NCBI GenBank assembly: GCA_034412795.1
Contig: DAOUMD010000277.1
Coordinates: 11,258-75,257 of the forward strand
Origin: JAUVPY01 sp034412795
Lineage (GTDB): Bacteria; Chloroflexota; Anaerolineae; 4572-78; NAK82
Direction: 5' to 3'
Length of the DNA: 64,000 nucleotides
Shown here: piece by piece, positions 1 through 7,451 of the stretch
How the letters are laid out: every line of letters starts with the position of its first letter
Position numbering within the stretch: position 1 is the stretch's first letter
The notes under the pieces: generated by a model
The model's database searches: none
Seen by the model: only the letters and a program-made list of their open reading frames with translations
Told to the model about the DNA's origin: nothing
Program-made: the position numbers and the translations under genes

Positions 1-12
1 CTGGCATTTATC

Positions 13-360
13 ATGCAGACACGCCCGGATCTACTAGAAGCAAAGGGCGAGGCACGAGGTGGCCTGGGCTGGGCGATTGCTGGTCTGATGGTGGCCCTGG
101 CTGTAGTGTTGCTGGCGCCACTGGCTTCAGCCAACCCAGATGGGCTGGAGCGAGTTGCCGAAGACATGGGTTTCATCGAACAGGGAACTGGCGCCCCTTA
201 TGAGATTCTGCCTGACTACACGATCCCGCTGCTGGGGGAGACAGCCCTGTCCACCATTCTGGCGGGTGTCATTGGCGCTTTGGTGGTCGCCGTCCTGATT
301 GTGATTGCAGTCCGCTTGCTGCGACGCCCGGTCAGAGCCACCTCCGAGAGCGGCTCTTAG
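13..360 (+). CDS. PDGLE-domain protein, cobalt/nickel ECF transporter component (CbiN/CbiM C-terminal type)
   Basis: About 115 residues with two predicted membrane helices (around residues 18-38 and 80-103) separated by an extracytoplasmic loop. The PDGLERVAEDMGF stretch (from residue 42) is the signature of the PDGLE domain, which is either a separate protein or the C-terminal part of CbiM in cobalt/nickel energy-coupling-factor importers. It sits directly before CbiQ and CbiO, which supports that role. The frame is open to the first base of the window, so the true start may lie upstream and the protein could be the tail of a longer CbiM; I cannot decide this from the window. Confidence 0.8.
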   Translation: MQTRPDLLEAKGEARGGLGWAIAGLMVALAVVLLAPLASANPDGLERVAEDMGFIEQGTGAPYEILPDYTIPLLGETALSTILAGVIGALVVAVLIVIAVRLLRRPVRATSESGS

Positions 361-373
361 GGTTCCTGATGCT

Positions 374-1201
374 ATGCACGCCAACGCGCTGGACCGTTAC
401 CAGACAGGTGAGAGCTTGATCCACCACCTTGACCCTCGGGTCAAGGTGGTGGTGACAGTTCTATTTATCCTTTCGAACGTATTGCTGCCGGACGGAGCGT
501 GGCTGGCCTTTGACCTGGCCTGGGTCCTGATCCTGTTGATCAGTGTGCTAACCGGGTTGGGCCTGGGCTATGCGCTCAAACGTTCCTTTGTGGCGCTCCC
601 TTTTGCGCTGGCAGCCGTCACGGTGATGTTTAACGTGCCGGGACAGCCGCTTTTCGCCTGGAAGCTTGGCCCCTGGCACATGGTGGCCACCGATGCAGGC
701 GTGATCCGCTTTGCCAGTATCGTGCTTCGGACCTGGCTTTCGGTGCAGATGGCCATCCTGCTGACGGCGACCACCCGCTTCCCGGATGTGCTTCACGCGT
801 TACATCACCTACGCGTCCCCGCCCTGCTGGTGGCCATCATCTCGTTCATGTATCGCTATCTGTTCGTCATCACCGATGAGGCGAAACGTTTGATGCGCGC
901 TCGCGAAGCGCGCAGTGCCCGACCGGCGAAGCGGGTCACGCCCGAATCGGGAGCGATGGCAGGTGGCGGAGGCTCAATTGCCTGGCGGGCACGGGTGACG
1001 GGCAACATGGTGGGCCAGCTCTTTCTACGCAGCTATGAGCGTAGTGACCGTGTTTACAATGCAATGTTGGCGCGGGGCTACAACGGCCAGTTCTTGACTA
1101 TCAACCCGCACGTGATGTGCGCTTCAGATTGGATGGTTGGGGCGGTGGCGGTGATCAGCCTGCTTCTGCTGCAGGTGATTGGGCGGGTGGGGCTTTTGTG
1201 A
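374..1201 (+). CDS. cbiQ: Cobalt/nickel ECF transporter transmembrane T component CbiQ
   Basis: This 275-residue membrane protein is the scaffold (EcfT) that couples the substrate-binding membrane subunit to the ATPase. The N-terminus contains HHLDPRVKVVVTV, typical of CbiQ/EcfT, followed by several hydrophobic helices. Two alanine-arginine coupling motifs that contact the ATPase are present: AREAR near residue 176 and ARGY near residue 235. I start it at the ATG at 374; an in-frame start at 305 would overlap the upstream PDGLE gene by 56 bp and adds residues foreign to the family. The ATPase gene follows after a heptamer repeat array. Confidence 0.9.
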   Translation: MHANALDRYQTGESLIHHLDPRVKVVVTVLFILSNVLLPDGAWLAFDLAWVLILLISVLTGLGLGYALKRSFVALPFALAAVTVMFNVPGQPLFAWKLGPWHMVATDAGVIRFASIVLRTWLSVQMAILLTATTRFPDVLHALHHLRVPALLVAIISFMYRYLFVITDEAKRLMRAREARSARPAKRVTPESGAMAGGGGSIAWRARVTGNMVGQLFLRSYERSDRVYNAMLARGYNGQFLTINPHVMCASDWMVGAVAVISLLLLQVIGRVGLL

Positions 1202-1202
1202 C

Positions 1203-1453
1203 GAATGGCGAATGATGAACGACGAAGGACGAGAGACGAAGGACAAATGACGAAGGACGAATAGCGAATAGCGAATGGCGAATGGCGAATGATGAACGAT
1301 GAAGGACGAAGGATGGAGGATGGAGGACGAAAGGTGAGATCTATAATTGGGGACATAATTATTGGGGACATAATTAATAATGAGGGAAGAGATGCAAAAG
1401 ACGAATGATAGAATTCAAATGCATTCCGTCGTTCGTCCTCCGTCCTTCGTCAC
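1203..1453. repeat. Heptamer tandem array with complementary right arm (between cbiQ and cbiO)
   Basis: From 1203 to about 1331 the sequence is a run of degenerate 7-bp units (CGAATGG, CGAATGA, TGAACGA, CGAAGGA, TGGAGGA). The stretch 1428-1453 (GTCGTTCGTCCTCCGTCCTT and on) is the complementary arm, so the transcript could fold into a long hairpin. The right arm falls inside the first 25 codons of the longest cbiO reading frame, which argues for a later cbiO start. Confidence 0.85.
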
Positions 1454-2195
1454 TCAATATGGGAACGGCGCGCACGCCGGCGACGGGGTGCCAACGCTGC
1501 TGGTGGAGAATCTGAGCTTTAGCTACCCTGATGGGCGCACTGCGCTGCGGGATGTTTCGCTGCAAATAAACGATTGTGAGAAGGTGGCTCTGGTAGGGCC
1601 AAACGGGGCGGGTAAGAGCACGCTTATGCTCCACCTTAACGGCATCCTGAGCGGCGAGGGCCAGGTAGAGGTGAGGGGAATGCCGGTGACCAAGTCCAAT
1701 CTGCCGGTGATCCGGGCCAAGGTGGGGCTGGTGTTCCAAAACCCGGACGATCAACTCTTCTCGCCGACCGTCTTTGAGGACGTCGCCTTTGGTCCGCTCC
1801 ACATGGGGCTGCCCAAAGATGAGATACAGGAGCGCGTGGCCCGGGCGCTGGAGCAAGTGGGTATGAGCGACTACACGGACAGGCTTTCGCACCATCTCAG
1901 CGTGGGCGAAAAAAAGCGCGTGGCGATCGCTACTGTGCTGTCTATGGAGCCGGAGATCCTGATCCTCGACGAACCCTCGGCCGGCCTGGATCCCCGGGCA
2001 CGCCGGGCGCTTATCAACCAATTACGCGAGCTCCCGATCACGATGCTGGTGTCGACGCACGATATGCGTTTGGTAAGCGAGTTGTTCCCACGCATAGTGA
2101 TTATGGATGAAGGACGCATCGTGGCGGATGGCGCTACCGATGCGTTGATGGACGATGCAGAGTTGTTGGAGGCGCATGGGCTTGAAAGGCCATGA
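1380..2195 (+). CDS. cbiO: Cobalt/nickel ECF transporter ATP-binding protein CbiO
   Basis: ATPase subunit of the cobalt/nickel importer. All ABC motifs are visible: Walker A GPNGAGKST, Q-loop region VFQNPDDQLF (the NPDDQLF form is typical of ECF ATPases), signature LSVGEKKRV, Walker B ILILDEPSAGLD and switch histidine STHDM. The frame from 1380 gives 271 residues, but the first 36 are encoded by repeat DNA; the GTG at 1488 (residue Val37, followed by PTLLVENLSFSYPDG) gives a 235-residue protein that begins as the family normally does. Downstream there is an octamer repeat hairpin, then the convergent nuoN. Confidence 0.9.
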   Translation: MREEMQKTNDRIQMHSVVRPPSFVTQYGNGAHAGDGVPTLLVENLSFSYPDGRTALRDVSLQINDCEKVALVGPNGAGKSTLMLHLNGILSGEGQVEVRGMPVTKSNLPVIRAKVGLVFQNPDDQLFSPTVFEDVAFGPLHMGLPKDEIQERVARALEQVGMSDYTDRLSHHLSVGEKKRVAIATVLSMEPEILILDEPSAGLDPRARRALINQLRELPITMLVSTHDMRLVSELFPRIVIMDEGRIVADGATDALMDDAELLEAHGLERP

Positions 2196-2281
2196 GGAAT
2201 TGGAAAATTGGAAGGCTGGAAGATTGGAAGATTGTTTCCGGTTTCGCGACCTTCCAATCTTCCAGTCTTCCAACCTTCCAT
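2196..2281. repeat. Octamer repeat hairpin between convergent cbiO and nuoN
   Basis: Left arm is a run of 8-bp units of the form TTGGAAGA/CTGGAAGA; the right arm, from about 2248, carries the complementary CTTCCAAT/CTTCCAGT units. The two arms can pair over roughly 35 bp around a short loop. It lies between two converging genes, where a bidirectional terminator would be expected, but there is no clear T-run. Confidence 0.8.
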
Positions 2282-3780
2282 TATCCAAGAGGTATCTGGG
2301 CCACCAAACTAGTAAGCGAGCCCGGCCACAAGCCCAGGATCACGGTGAGTAGCACGGCCAGCAGCACGGCGGTGGCGATGGCGGCCTTAAGGTTGACGGC
2401 CCCAAGTTTCTTGCCTTCGCCCCCCTCCCCCGGAAGAGCCGGCGCGTATTGCGCCGGGTCGCGCATATACATGTGGACCACAACCCCCAAGTAATAGAAG
2501 GCGGAGATGACGCTGTTGATCACCCCGACGACGGCCAGCCAGGTCAAATCCGCCTCAACGGCCGCTCGAAAGACAAAGAGTTTGCCCCAAAAGCCCACCA
2601 GGGGCGGTATCCCCGTCAGAGAGAGCATAAAGATGGCCATGGCGGCCGCCAGCAAGGGTTCACGCTGGCTCAAACCGTCATAGTCACGGAGCATAGTGCT
2701 GAACTCGTCTCGGCGCTCTATGACAGCGGCGACGGCAAAGGCCCCGACGGTCATAAAGGCATAGGCCAGTAAGTAAAATAGCACGGCGCGCACGCCACTC
2801 TCATTGCCGGCGGCCACTCCGACCAGGATATAACCGGCGTGGGCGATGCTGGAATAGCCCAGCATACGCTTGACGTCACTCTGGGTTAAAGCGGCCAGAT
2901 TGCCGAAGGTCATAGTCAGCACAGACAGCACAGCAAGGGCAACGGTCCACTCGGCGGCATAGGCCAGGTCGCCAAAAGAGAAGTTAAGCACGCGAATAAG
3001 GGCGGCAAAGCCGGCCGCTTTGGCCCCAACCGACATGAAGGCTGTCACCGAGGTGGGCGCGCCCTGGTACACGTCGGGCGTCCACCATTGGAAGGGTACG
3101 ACGGCGACCTTGAAGGCAAAGCCGATCAGCAGGAGGGCCAACCCGACCAGGGCCATGGGGTCAGGGCTGGGCAGGGGGCTGCCCTCCGCCAACCAAGCGC
3201 CGATTTCGGCCAGGTTGGTGGTGCCGGTGGCGCCGTAGGTCAGCGCCGCGCCGTACAGGAAAAAGGCGGATGCAAAGGCGCCCAGGATAAAATACTTCAT
3301 GCCGGCCTCGACCGAGGCAAATTGTCTCCGGTTGAAACCGGCCAGGATGTAGAGGGAGATTGACATGATCTCCAGACCCAGAAAGACGACGATGAGGTCG
3401 GCCGCGGCGGCCATGAGCATCATGCCGATGGTGGAGAAGAGGAGCAGGGCGTAGTAAGCGCCGTGCCCTAGGTCGTGCCGCTCCAGGTAATCGACGGCAA
3501 TCAGGGTGGCCAAGCCGGCGGTGACCAGGAAGACAAGGTTGAAGAAGAGGGCGTAGCCATCGCTGACGGCCATGTCCTGGAAGGCGAAAGGTGCGTACCC
3601 CGCCAAAACGATGGACACGACGGCGGCGATCACAACGCCGAGCAGTCCCAGGTAGCCCAGGAAACGCTTGTCGGTCACGGCCAGATCGAGCAGGAGCACG
3701 ATCAGGGCGGTTCCCATAACGATGAGCGCTGGGGCCAGGGCTATGAAGTTTAGGGTTGGAATTTCGATAGGCATAGGCAT
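2281..3780 (-). CDS. nuoN: NADH-quinone oxidoreductase subunit N
   Basis: 499-residue, about 14-helix antiporter-like subunit of the membrane arm of complex I, which takes part in proton pumping. Conserved landmarks include the central helix-loop segment FQWWTPDVYQGAPTSVTAFM and the later SDVKRMLGYSSIAHAGYIL, both typical of NuoN and containing lysines of the proton path. In most nuo operons nuoN directly follows nuoM; here 3.7 kb of unrelated accessory genes separate the two, all on the same strand. Length is normal for the family. The MNT gene ends only 7 bp before the nuoN ATG, so cotranscription with the island is likely. Confidence 0.95.
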   Translation of the reverse strand: MPMPIEIPTLNFIALAPALIVMGTALIVLLLDLAVTDKRFLGYLGLLGVVIAAVVSIVLAGYAPFAFQDMAVSDGYALFFNLVFLVTAGLATLIAVDYLERHDLGHGAYYALLLFSTIGMMLMAAAADLIVVFLGLEIMSISLYILAGFNRRQFASVEAGMKYFILGAFASAFFLYGAALTYGATGTTNLAEIGAWLAEGSPLPSPDPMALVGLALLLIGFAFKVAVVPFQWWTPDVYQGAPTSVTAFMSVGAKAAGFAALIRVLNFSFGDLAYAAEWTVALAVLSVLTMTFGNLAALTQSDVKRMLGYSSIAHAGYILVGVAAGNESGVRAVLFYLLAYAFMTVGAFAVAAVIERRDEFSTMLRDYDGLSQREPLLAAAMAIFMLSLTGIPPLVGFWGKLFVFRAAVEADLTWLAVVGVINSVISAFYYLGVVVHMYMRDPAQYAPALPGEGGEGKKLGAVNLKAAIATAVLLAVLLTVILGLWPGSLTSLVAQIPLG

Positions 3781-3787
3781 TTCCGTT

Positions 3788-4135
3788 TTAGTCTAGCTCA
3801 ATGACAATACCTTCTTGTTGGACGTGATGGGCAAATTCTTCCGATGTGGCGATGAGATCAACCAGGTCTACCGTGAACGGGATGTTGGAGTTCTCCAGCA
3901 ACTCTCGGGCGATGCTAAGCTCCAGACTTATGTCCCTGGAGGCAAGCACACCGATGTCGAAATCGGAGACGTCGTGATACTGGTTTGTCGCCCGGGAGCC
4001 GAACAAATAGACCTGGCAGTCAAAGCCTGTTTCGCTGGACCGAAGCCTGAACACCTGCTTTAATATGGTTTTGATTTGAGACAGATAGGGTTCATGAACT
4101 GTGTCGGTCCTGGCGTTAGTAACGGACGTAGTCAC
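3788..4135 (-). CDS. MNT-type nucleotidyltransferase domain protein (orphan antitoxin-like)
   Basis: 115-residue protein with the minimal nucleotidyltransferase core: GSRA at residues 46-49, acidic pair DFD at 58-60 and a third acidic residue in TVDLVD around 90. MntA-type proteins of this form usually act as antitoxins that modify a HEPN ribonuclease partner. No HEPN gene adjoins this copy, although a complete MNT/HEPN pair lies 14 kb away inside the same nuo locus. The start is a GTG at 4135, 13 bp after the ancestral stop of the broken DUF2442 gene. Function as an antitoxin is inference; an orphan or regulatory enzyme is also possible. Confidence 0.75.
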   Translation of the reverse strand: MTTSVTNARTDTVHEPYLSQIKTILKQVFRLRSSETGFDCQVYLFGSRATNQYHDVSDFDIGVLASRDISLELSIARELLENSNIPFTVDLVDLIATSEEFAHHVQQEGIVIELD

Positions 4136-4147
4136 TTGGTTGTACCC

Positions 4148-4536
4148 TCAAGTCTGTTCACTTGGTGTTGCACGCGCCTCCAGCCAGCGCTTAAGCGACC
4201 GCTGGCTTTCACCAGAGGGCTTTCCTAATACCAAATTCTCAACGCCTATGTCTTCGTCAAGGTCCGGCCAATTAAGCGCCAGTTGTCGCCCTCCTCGGGT
4301 GCGCTGTGCCAGAGCCGGGGATACCACGCCAGAGGTACTGAAACTGTACGCCCGTCAGTAAGATCAACGATGAGAGTGTCTTCGGTGACAGTAACGTTTT
4401 GCGCTGTGGCTATGTGAGTTTCAATTAACTCGCGTGTCCTAAGGTCGATCTCCCCCGCCTTATACGCCTTGATTTCTCTGATGCCTTCCAGGATTTCCCG
4501 ACTAATATCTTGTTCAGACATCCTTGAGCTCATCAC
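4148..4536 (-). pseudogene. DUF2442 protein, frameshifted by a 22-bp deletion between short direct repeats
   Basis: The open frame (4246-4536) encodes 96 residues that match the DUF2442 pattern (TVSVPLAWYPRLWHSAPEE, then NWRLIGR) and then runs into a foreign RTLTKT tail. In the next frame the expected family C-terminus continues (WPDLDEDI-type segment, then GKPSGESQRSLKRW, ending at the stop at 4148-4150). The related remnant at 5022-5183 still carries 22 bp that are missing here; the lost segment was flanked by two CCGGCCA copies, of which one remains (4263-4269). This is a clean case of deletion by slippage or recombination between 7-bp repeats. A shortened product may still be made. Confidence 0.8.
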
Positions 4537-4562
4537 GAATTCTCAATGGCGACAGAGGTTGA

Positions 4563-4625
4563 GAACAACGGATGCGCAGGATGTAACGGATTCACCACGT
4601 GCTCGCAAAGAATCCGTTGCATCCT
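4563..4625. repeat. Dispersed repeat / hairpin upstream of the DUF2442 gene
   Basis: 4578-4593 and 4610-4625 form an inverted repeat (AGGATGTAACGGATTC against GAATCCGTTGCATCCT, one mismatch). The first 34 bp (4563-4596) recur at 6967-7000 between the DIP1984 and BrnA genes with two differences. No gene is seen from 4537 to 4705. Confidence 0.7.
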
Positions 4626-4705
4626 GCCAATCTGTGTTCTTTAGTGAGAACGAATCGCGACAGAAGAACCGTACAAGCACATAATTCTGGGACTATATCC
4701 TCATT

Positions 4706-4927
4706 CTACCCATATCCTTCTTCATCTTCTGGTTGCCGGTTGGGGCAAATAATATCAATCATTTCCCCTTTGTAAAAGACGATAGTATGCTCTTGAGGCG
4801 CGGCATCACCAAGATACACTTTTTTCTTGAGGCTCATTGCTTTGATTTCTCGAATTGTGTTTTCGAAGAAATCAGATTGATGACCACAATCACAAAGGTA
4901 TGAAGAAGGATAAATCTCTTTTGGCAT
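4706..4927 (-). CDS. Small conserved-looking protein with CxCGH motif, unknown function
   Basis: 73 residues. Near the N-terminus it has CDCGH (residues 12-16), followed by a charged segment FFENTIREIKAMSLKKKV and a short beta-rich stretch EHTIVFYKGEMIDIICP with a third cysteine. The cysteine and histidine spacing suggests a small metal-binding fold but is not a recognised finger. It starts at an ATG with a GGTAGG sequence upstream. Neighbours are DUF2442 copies on both sides, which often travel with small stress or toxin-antitoxin-like genes. I do not assign a function. Confidence 0.55.
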   Translation of the reverse strand: MPKEIYPSSYLCDCGHQSDFFENTIREIKAMSLKKKVYLGDAAPQEHTIVFYKGEMIDIICPNRQPEDEEGYG

Positions 4928-5021
4928 ACAATAACCTACCCTTGGCCTGCACGGTAGACGCCAGCGACGTCTTCACCATGCTGACACGCTGAAACTCGGC
5001 CCATGCCAAGACGATTACATC

Positions 5022-5183
5022 GCACGCGTCTCCAGCCACCGCTTAAGCGAACGCTGGCTTTCACCAGAGGGCTTACATCAGATTCTCAACGCTGATGTCC
5101 TCGTCAAGGTCCGGCCAGTGGATGCCCTCTCCCCGGCCAATCAAGCGCCAGTTATCACGCTCCTCCGGTGTCCCAATCACACT
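5022..5183 (-). pseudogene. DUF2442 C-terminal remnant (second copy)
   Basis: Read on the minus strand this stretch encodes TPEERDNWRLIGRGEGIHWP followed by DLDEDISVENLM and a stop, then nucleotides still similar to the last part of the DUF2442 gene at 4148-4270 (GESQRSLKRW-type segment, now out of frame). It has no 5' part: its upstream end abuts the ADP-ribosylglycohydrolase stop codon. It keeps the 22 bp that copy one lost, so the two copies are complementary relics of a duplication. Confidence 0.75.
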
Positions 5184-6181
5184 CAGGCGAGCTTTCTCTT
5201 ATTGAGTGCCAGGAGTTGCTCCGCCATGTGCTCTATTGTTGAGCGCATGGCCAGACGACCGCGCCACGTTTCCGGGATGGCGCGTTCTCCATAGTACGCC
5301 CCGGCTAATTGTCCATACACGGCGCCGGTTGTATCCGCGTCATTACCCAGATTTACCGCCATTAAACAACCTTCTCGAAATGAATCACTGTTATAAAACG
5401 CCCACAATGCAGCTTCTAGTGATTTCACTACATATCCTGAGCCTTCGATGGCGGGTGGCCTCGGACCAAAGCCAGGCAGTATCGTTATTTCATCAGGTTC
5501 CGGGGGTGGGGTTAGCTCCTTGAACGAACCCGCCGCGACTTCATCAATCTCTGATACCAACGGGCGTTTACTCCAATAATCCGGGACGGGACAATAACGA
5601 GGTGAAAGGAGTTCTTCCTTGCTCGCTCCATTCACGGCACCAACAAGTAAGCCACCAAAATAGCGACAAGCATCGACGGCCGCTCTCGTCCCGTGTGTTG
5701 TACGGGAGCTTTCGGCAGCCCTTTCAATCGCTCGTAATGGTTGTGAGGCATAAGCCAACGGTACAGGTGCTAATCGCATAATTGACCCATTGCCGGCTGA
5801 CTGCGGATGCGTTGAACCGCTGTATGGATCGCCAGTTTTCTCGAACCTTCGAAGTGCCCTCCCTACCGTATCACCAATATCAAAACAGTGCCCTGTGCTG
5901 CTCAGATAGCCTTCCCGATACCAACGCACGTACCGCTTCATTTGATCGGTGGGGTCAAAGCCTTTTTGCTCGATCAAGCTTTCGGCTAAACAGAGGCCCA
6001 TGGAGGTATCGTCCGTCCATTGACCGGGTTCTAGTTTAAATGGGCCACCACCAAGCATATCATCAATCGGTTTGAATTTACCGGGACGTTTGAATTCAAG
6101 TGTTGTGCCAACTGCATCACCGCAGGCTAGCCCCAGCAATGCACCTCGATATCTATCAAGTTCACAAATTTGTGTATCCAT
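5183..6181 (-). CDS. ADP-ribosylglycohydrolase family protein (DraG/ARH type)
   Basis: 332-residue enzyme expected to remove ADP-ribose from modified proteins or other targets using a binuclear magnesium centre. Visible motifs are GLACGDAVGTTLE near the N-terminus, the metal-binding WTDDTSM near residue 57, NGSIMRLAP near 136 and GNDADTTGAVYGQLAGA near 283, in the family order and at full length. The ATG at 6181 (MDTQICELDRYRGALLGLA) fits the family better than an upstream start at 6211. It is in the accessory island between nuoM and nuoN. Whether it reverses a toxin-type modification or acts in nitrogen or phage-related regulation cannot be seen. Confidence 0.88.
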   Translation of the reverse strand: MDTQICELDRYRGALLGLACGDAVGTTLEFKRPGKFKPIDDMLGGGPFKLEPGQWTDDTSMGLCLAESLIEQKGFDPTDQMKRYVRWYREGYLSSTGHCFDIGDTVGRALRRFEKTGDPYSGSTHPQSAGNGSIMRLAPVPLAYASQPLRAIERAAESSRTTHGTRAAVDACRYFGGLLVGAVNGASKEELLSPRYCPVPDYWSKRPLVSEIDEVAAGSFKELTPPPEPDEITILPGFGPRPPAIEGSGYVVKSLEAALWAFYNSDSFREGCLMAVNLGNDADTTGAVYGQLAGAYYGERAIPETWRGRLAMRSTIEHMAEQLLALNKRKLA

Positions 6182-6327
6182 AATTTGTAGCCTTCGTGGC
6201 GCTGAGGGCAACCAGGTCTACCGGATGCTGAATTTCCCCTTACCCACCCTCACCGCTCCAACAGGTCTGCGCGCGGTAGTTACGTTAACAATGCCCTGTG
6301 CGTTTGTGACTGTGCTGGGCTTGCGCT

Positions 6328-6441
6328 GTGACTGCGGGAATCGAACCCGCGACGCGGCCCCTCGCATCGACCAGGGCCAACTTACCCAGTTGGCGGGGTG
6401 TGCGCTCGCCCCTGCTGGAGCAGCTACCAGCTAAACATCAC
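6328..6441 (-). ncRNA. tRNA-like structured RNA candidate directly downstream of the DIP1984 gene
   Basis: Read on the minus strand: a possible acceptor half GTGAT (6437-6441, overlapping the DIP1984 stop codon), a small D-arm-like AGC-TGGTA-GCT (6423-6433), two or three GC-rich hairpins including GCCAACT-GGGTA-AGTTGGC, then a textbook T arm GCGGG-TTCGATT-CCCGC (6334-6350) followed by GTCAC (6328-6332), which can pair with the first half. The anticodon region is replaced by the extra hairpins, so this is not a normal tRNA. It could be a tRNA-mimic RNA similar in principle to the YrlA class, or a tRNA relic. Folding was done by eye. Confidence 0.5.
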
Positions 6442-6896
6442 TCTAGCAGCTCCGTGCGCCAGTTGGCTTCCTGAATCCTCGCATCCAATTCGCGGTACTC
6501 CCTTGCCAGTTCGTCAGCCTGCTTTTGAGTCCCGGCGACGTTAACCACACTCTGAAATTTCACTTCTGACTTGCTGTAGCGAGCTTGGGTTACTGTCGCA
6601 GCCTGTGCAAGTTCCTGGTAAACTGCGTGCTTCAGCCTTATCACATCCCTGGTGGCTAGAGCATCTGTGAGAGTGACCCCCGGCTCAAACTCCGTCGCAC
6701 TATTGGTTCTGTTGATGCGCTGTATCAGTTGCATAAGTTCCTCTGATACCCGCTCAAATTCTTTCGCCAATTCTTTCGGATCCTCGGCGGGCTTATCACC
6801 TTCCTGAACTTTGGCATTGCGGAGAAGCCTTTGCTTCAGTTGCTCTGCACGTTTCTGGCAATCAGCCCGTAGAATCAATGCTTCTGCTAACTTCAT
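6438..6896 (-). CDS. DIP1984 family protein (annotated in some genomes as septicolysin)
   Basis: 152 residues, mostly helical and highly charged, matching the pattern of the DIP1984 family: MKLAEALILRADCQKRAEQL at the N-terminus, NRTNSATEFEPG in the middle, LTDALATRDVIRLKHAVYQE and a C-terminal RELDARIQEANWRTELLE. The biochemical role of the family is not established as far as I know; the septicolysin name is inherited. I choose the ATG at 6896, which follows GGAGGCGAAACC, over the ATG at 6923. Its stop codon overlaps the proposed tRNA-like RNA, suggesting that both are made from one transcript. Confidence 0.8.
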   Translation of the reverse strand: MKLAEALILRADCQKRAEQLKQRLLRNAKVQEGDKPAEDPKELAKEFERVSEELMQLIQRINRTNSATEFEPGVTLTDALATRDVIRLKHAVYQELAQAATVTQARYSKSEVKFQSVVNVAGTQKQADELAREYRELDARIQEANWRTELLE

Positions 6897-6966
6897 GGTT
6901 TCGCCTCCAATGTCGGCTTCCACAACAAGTCGTTGGGAGGAGCCTCGCGTCGATGTCGTGGCAAAA

Positions 6967-7000
6967 GAACAACGGATGCGCAGGAGGTAACCGATTCACC
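6967..7000. repeat. Second copy of the 34-bp repeat seen at 4563
   Basis: Matches 4563-4596 with two substitutions (core GAACAACGGATGCGCAGGA). It lies between the brnA-like gene and the DIP1984 gene. The two copies are in the same orientation and both sit just upstream of an island gene on the minus strand. Confidence 0.7.
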
Positions 7001-7012
7001 TGAGCGGCTTGT

Positions 7013-7297
7013 TTAGGCTGCCTTTTGCCCTGCGTTGTTAGAGATCTTGGCCTGCTGAAGTTCTTCACGAATTATCCTGCGTAAGGTGGCTTCCCAGTCC
7101 TCTTGCTGACTTTGAACATACTCACGCAAGGCCTGGTTGATCAGCATTTGATAATTACCACCGCCTGCAGCATTAACCTGCTCGCGAAACCAATTTACAA
7201 TATCTGTATCAATGCGGATCGTAATGCGGGTTTTATTGGGTGCTGGCGGTGCAATTGGTCCCCGCTTCGCCTGGCTAAAATCGTATTCTTCGAGCAT
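7013..7297 (-). CDS. BrnA-type ribbon-helix-helix antitoxin, orphan
   Basis: 94 residues. The central segment TRITIRIDTDIVNWFREQ followed by GGNYQMLINQALREYVQ is the BrnA-type ribbon-helix-helix DNA-binding and dimerisation fold; the acidic N-terminus (MLEEYDFSQAKRGP) is typical for BrnA. BrnA normally neutralises the BrnT ribonuclease encoded just upstream. Here the 150 bp before it hold no BrnT-like frame, so this is an orphan antitoxin or a stand-alone regulator. It is the first gene of the island after nuoM on the minus strand. Confidence 0.75.
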   Translation of the reverse strand: MLEEYDFSQAKRGPIAPPAPNKTRITIRIDTDIVNWFREQVNAAGGGNYQMLINQALREYVQSQQEDWEATLRRIIREELQQAKISNNAGQKAA

Positions 7298-7451
7298 CTC
7301 AGCCTGTTCCTTTGCGGTTACTGGCTAAAATTCAGATGAATTTTGGGCTTAATAGGCAACCTGGCTTTTAAAAGAATCGTTTCAGGGATTTCTCCCTGCG
7401 GTCGAAATGACATACTGTTCCACCACCTCAGCGAGGGCCGCTGGTCGTACA

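Noticed and set aside
1203..1331. Possible CRISPR array
   Set aside because: Units are 7 bp with no unique spacers of constant length; the same holds for the other heptamer and octamer arrays. No cas1/cas2 genes are present, and the Cas4-like halves are not next to any array.
6324..6441. Ordinary tRNA gene
   Set aside because: T arm is good, but no anticodon arm can be placed and the acceptor stem is only about five pairs; annotated as tRNA-like instead.
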